A stretch of DNA of 56,085 nt from Candidatus Moduliflexus flocculans (GTDB lineage Bacteria; Moduliflexota; Moduliflexia; Moduliflexales; Moduliflexaceae), in NCBI GenBank assembly GCA_000739515.1, contig DF820455.1:426158-482242 (forward strand), in the 5' to 3' direction. The position numbers and the translations under genes were made by a program. Shown here piece by piece: positions 55,344-56,085 of the stretch. Every line of letters starts with the position of its first letter. Within the stretch, counting starts at the first letter, position 1. Under the pieces are notes generated by a model. The model saw nothing but the letters and a program-made list of their open reading frames with translations, made no database searches and had not been told where the DNA came from.

Positions 55344-55604
55344 TCTGCATCCTTTCGAAAAGAGGCTTCCGCACCGGCGGAATCCCTGCGTGAATAAGTT
55401 AATCTTCGAGACGAGTCACACGTTGCAAAATGAGCGAGCGTTTGTCAAACGAAATTTTGGAAATTTTACAAAATGCCTGTTTTCGGCGAAAAAGCTACAA
55501 GGATTTCTCATGGGCAAGAATATTGCTGGAATGACTGAACACGCGCATTTTTAATACGATAATCAGCAAACCCACTGATTGATACGCATCCTTGTCGTTA
55601 TATG

Positions 55605-55955
55605 TTATGTCAGCAGTTTTCCTGCGATAAACGATCCTGTGTTGCAACATGCCGATAGAATAAACGCCTTTTTCCATGTCATTCGGAATAAGACGATAAA
55701 AATCCCGGTTTCTGCAATCGTGGCAAAACTTTCGACGGCAATCGTGTAAAACGCATGATCCTGAATAAACGCGGGAAACACAAACCAGACATACGGCAGC
55801 GTCGCGCCTGATGCCAATATTCCACCCGCAAGAAGCAGCGTGCGGCTCAGTTGCGCTTCTGGAAGTTTGTAAAATTGGCGAACGATGAGAAACAGCAGGC
55901 TCGTCTCGATAAAAATTGTCAGCGCTAACGAACGGAGATAATGAAGTTCATACAT
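55605..55955 (-). CDS. Small integral membrane protein, about four membrane segments
   Basis: 116 residues from the ATG at 55955 (MYELHYLRSLALTIFIETSLLFLIV). The upstream ATG at 55988 lies within a terminator-like stem and is not preferred. Hydrophobic segments: LALTIFIETSLLFLIV, TLLLAGGILASGATLPYVWFVF, TIAVESFATIAETGIFIVLF, AFILSACCNTGSFIAG. Family not recognised. Confidence 0.65.
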   Translation of the reverse strand: MYELHYLRSLALTIFIETSLLFLIVRQFYKLPEAQLSRTLLLAGGILASGATLPYVWFVFPAFIQDHAFYTIAVESFATIAETGIFIVLFRMTWKKAFILSACCNTGSFIAGKLLT

Positions 55956-55971
55956 GGCTGTTTCAAAAAAA

Positions 55972-56000
55972 ATTCCCTTCTGAGTCATTCAGAAGGGAAT
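55972..56000 (-). terminator. Hairpin with T run just upstream of the small membrane-protein gene
   Basis: ATTCCCTTCTGA / TCAGAAGGGAAT, 12 perfect pairs, 5-base loop, followed on the minus strand by eight T residues. It is 17 bases before the start codon at 55955. It is either the terminator of a gene beyond the window or an attenuator of this one. Confidence 0.8.
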
Positions 56001-56021
56001 AAATAGCTCATCTGTTAATAA

Positions 56022-56085
56022 CTCATGTTACGCAGCCGATTCGAGACGAATGACCGCACACTCCCCTCCGGGGAGGGGTTGGGGG
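56022..56085. repeat. Left half of a second ATGTTACGCA element
   Basis: TCATGTTACGCAGC then a CCCCTCCGGGGAGGGG core, parallel to 15900-15956. The element is cut by the window edge. Confidence 0.8.

Overview
The window is about 56 kb of a Gram-negative bacterial chromosome of moderate GC. Gram-negative character follows from an OmpA-domain outer-membrane barrel protein, a periplasmic AMIN-LysM amidase and a PilB/GspE-type ATPase. The mix of an MglA-type GTPase, NfeD-FloA, zinc-type ribosomal protein L28, GH57-DUF3536 and a giant FG-GAP/FN3 protein points to an uncultured filamentous or surface-motile lineage. Candidate phylum KSB3 (Modulibacteria) is my best guess, held with low confidence and resting on gene content only.

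Layout. 0-12.3 kb, minus strand: start of a PilB/GspE ATPase cut by the window edge, a GH57-DUF3536 enzyme, a 2345-residue secreted propeller/FN3 protein, and a double-receiver histidine kinase. 12.6-20.6 kb: metK and ahcY (methyl cycle), a small secreted SUMF1-like protein, the OmpA-type protein, a thermolysin-like metallopeptidase ending in a LecA-like lectin domain, and rpmB. 20.9-25.5 kb: nfeD-floA plus a small third gene, then an acyltransferase-domain protein and a small membrane protein. 25.5-31 kb, minus strand: a polyol-type locus with a solute-binding protein, two permeases, a short-chain and a zinc dehydrogenase, and no ATPase gene. 31.3-36.5 kb, minus strand: an MglA GTPase fused to a cyclic-nucleotide-binding domain with a small partner, maf, a cell-wall amidase and a lipoprotein. 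37-44.1 kb, plus strand: a URO-D-fold protein, a uracil permease, a DNA methyltransferase and restriction endonuclease wedged in, then pseudouridine kinase and pseudouridine-5'-phosphate glycosidase.

44.2-51.2 kb is an accessory island of small toxin-antitoxin-like genes, broken genes, an IS1-family element inside or beside a GAF/pseudo-receiver gene, an IS4-family element with a clear 9-bp target duplication, and a RelE-type toxin pair. It is marked by three direct copies of the 3' end of the ABC exporter gene that follows. 51.2-55 kb holds both subunits of a heterodimeric ABC exporter with one degenerate ATP site, preceded by a long leader containing a possible 29-codon ORF.

Many intergenic gaps carry palindromes from a few recurring families, some nested inside longer inverted repeats. 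They look like non-autonomous REP/MITE-type elements, some of which may now act as terminators. I saw no tRNA, rRNA or CRISPR array.
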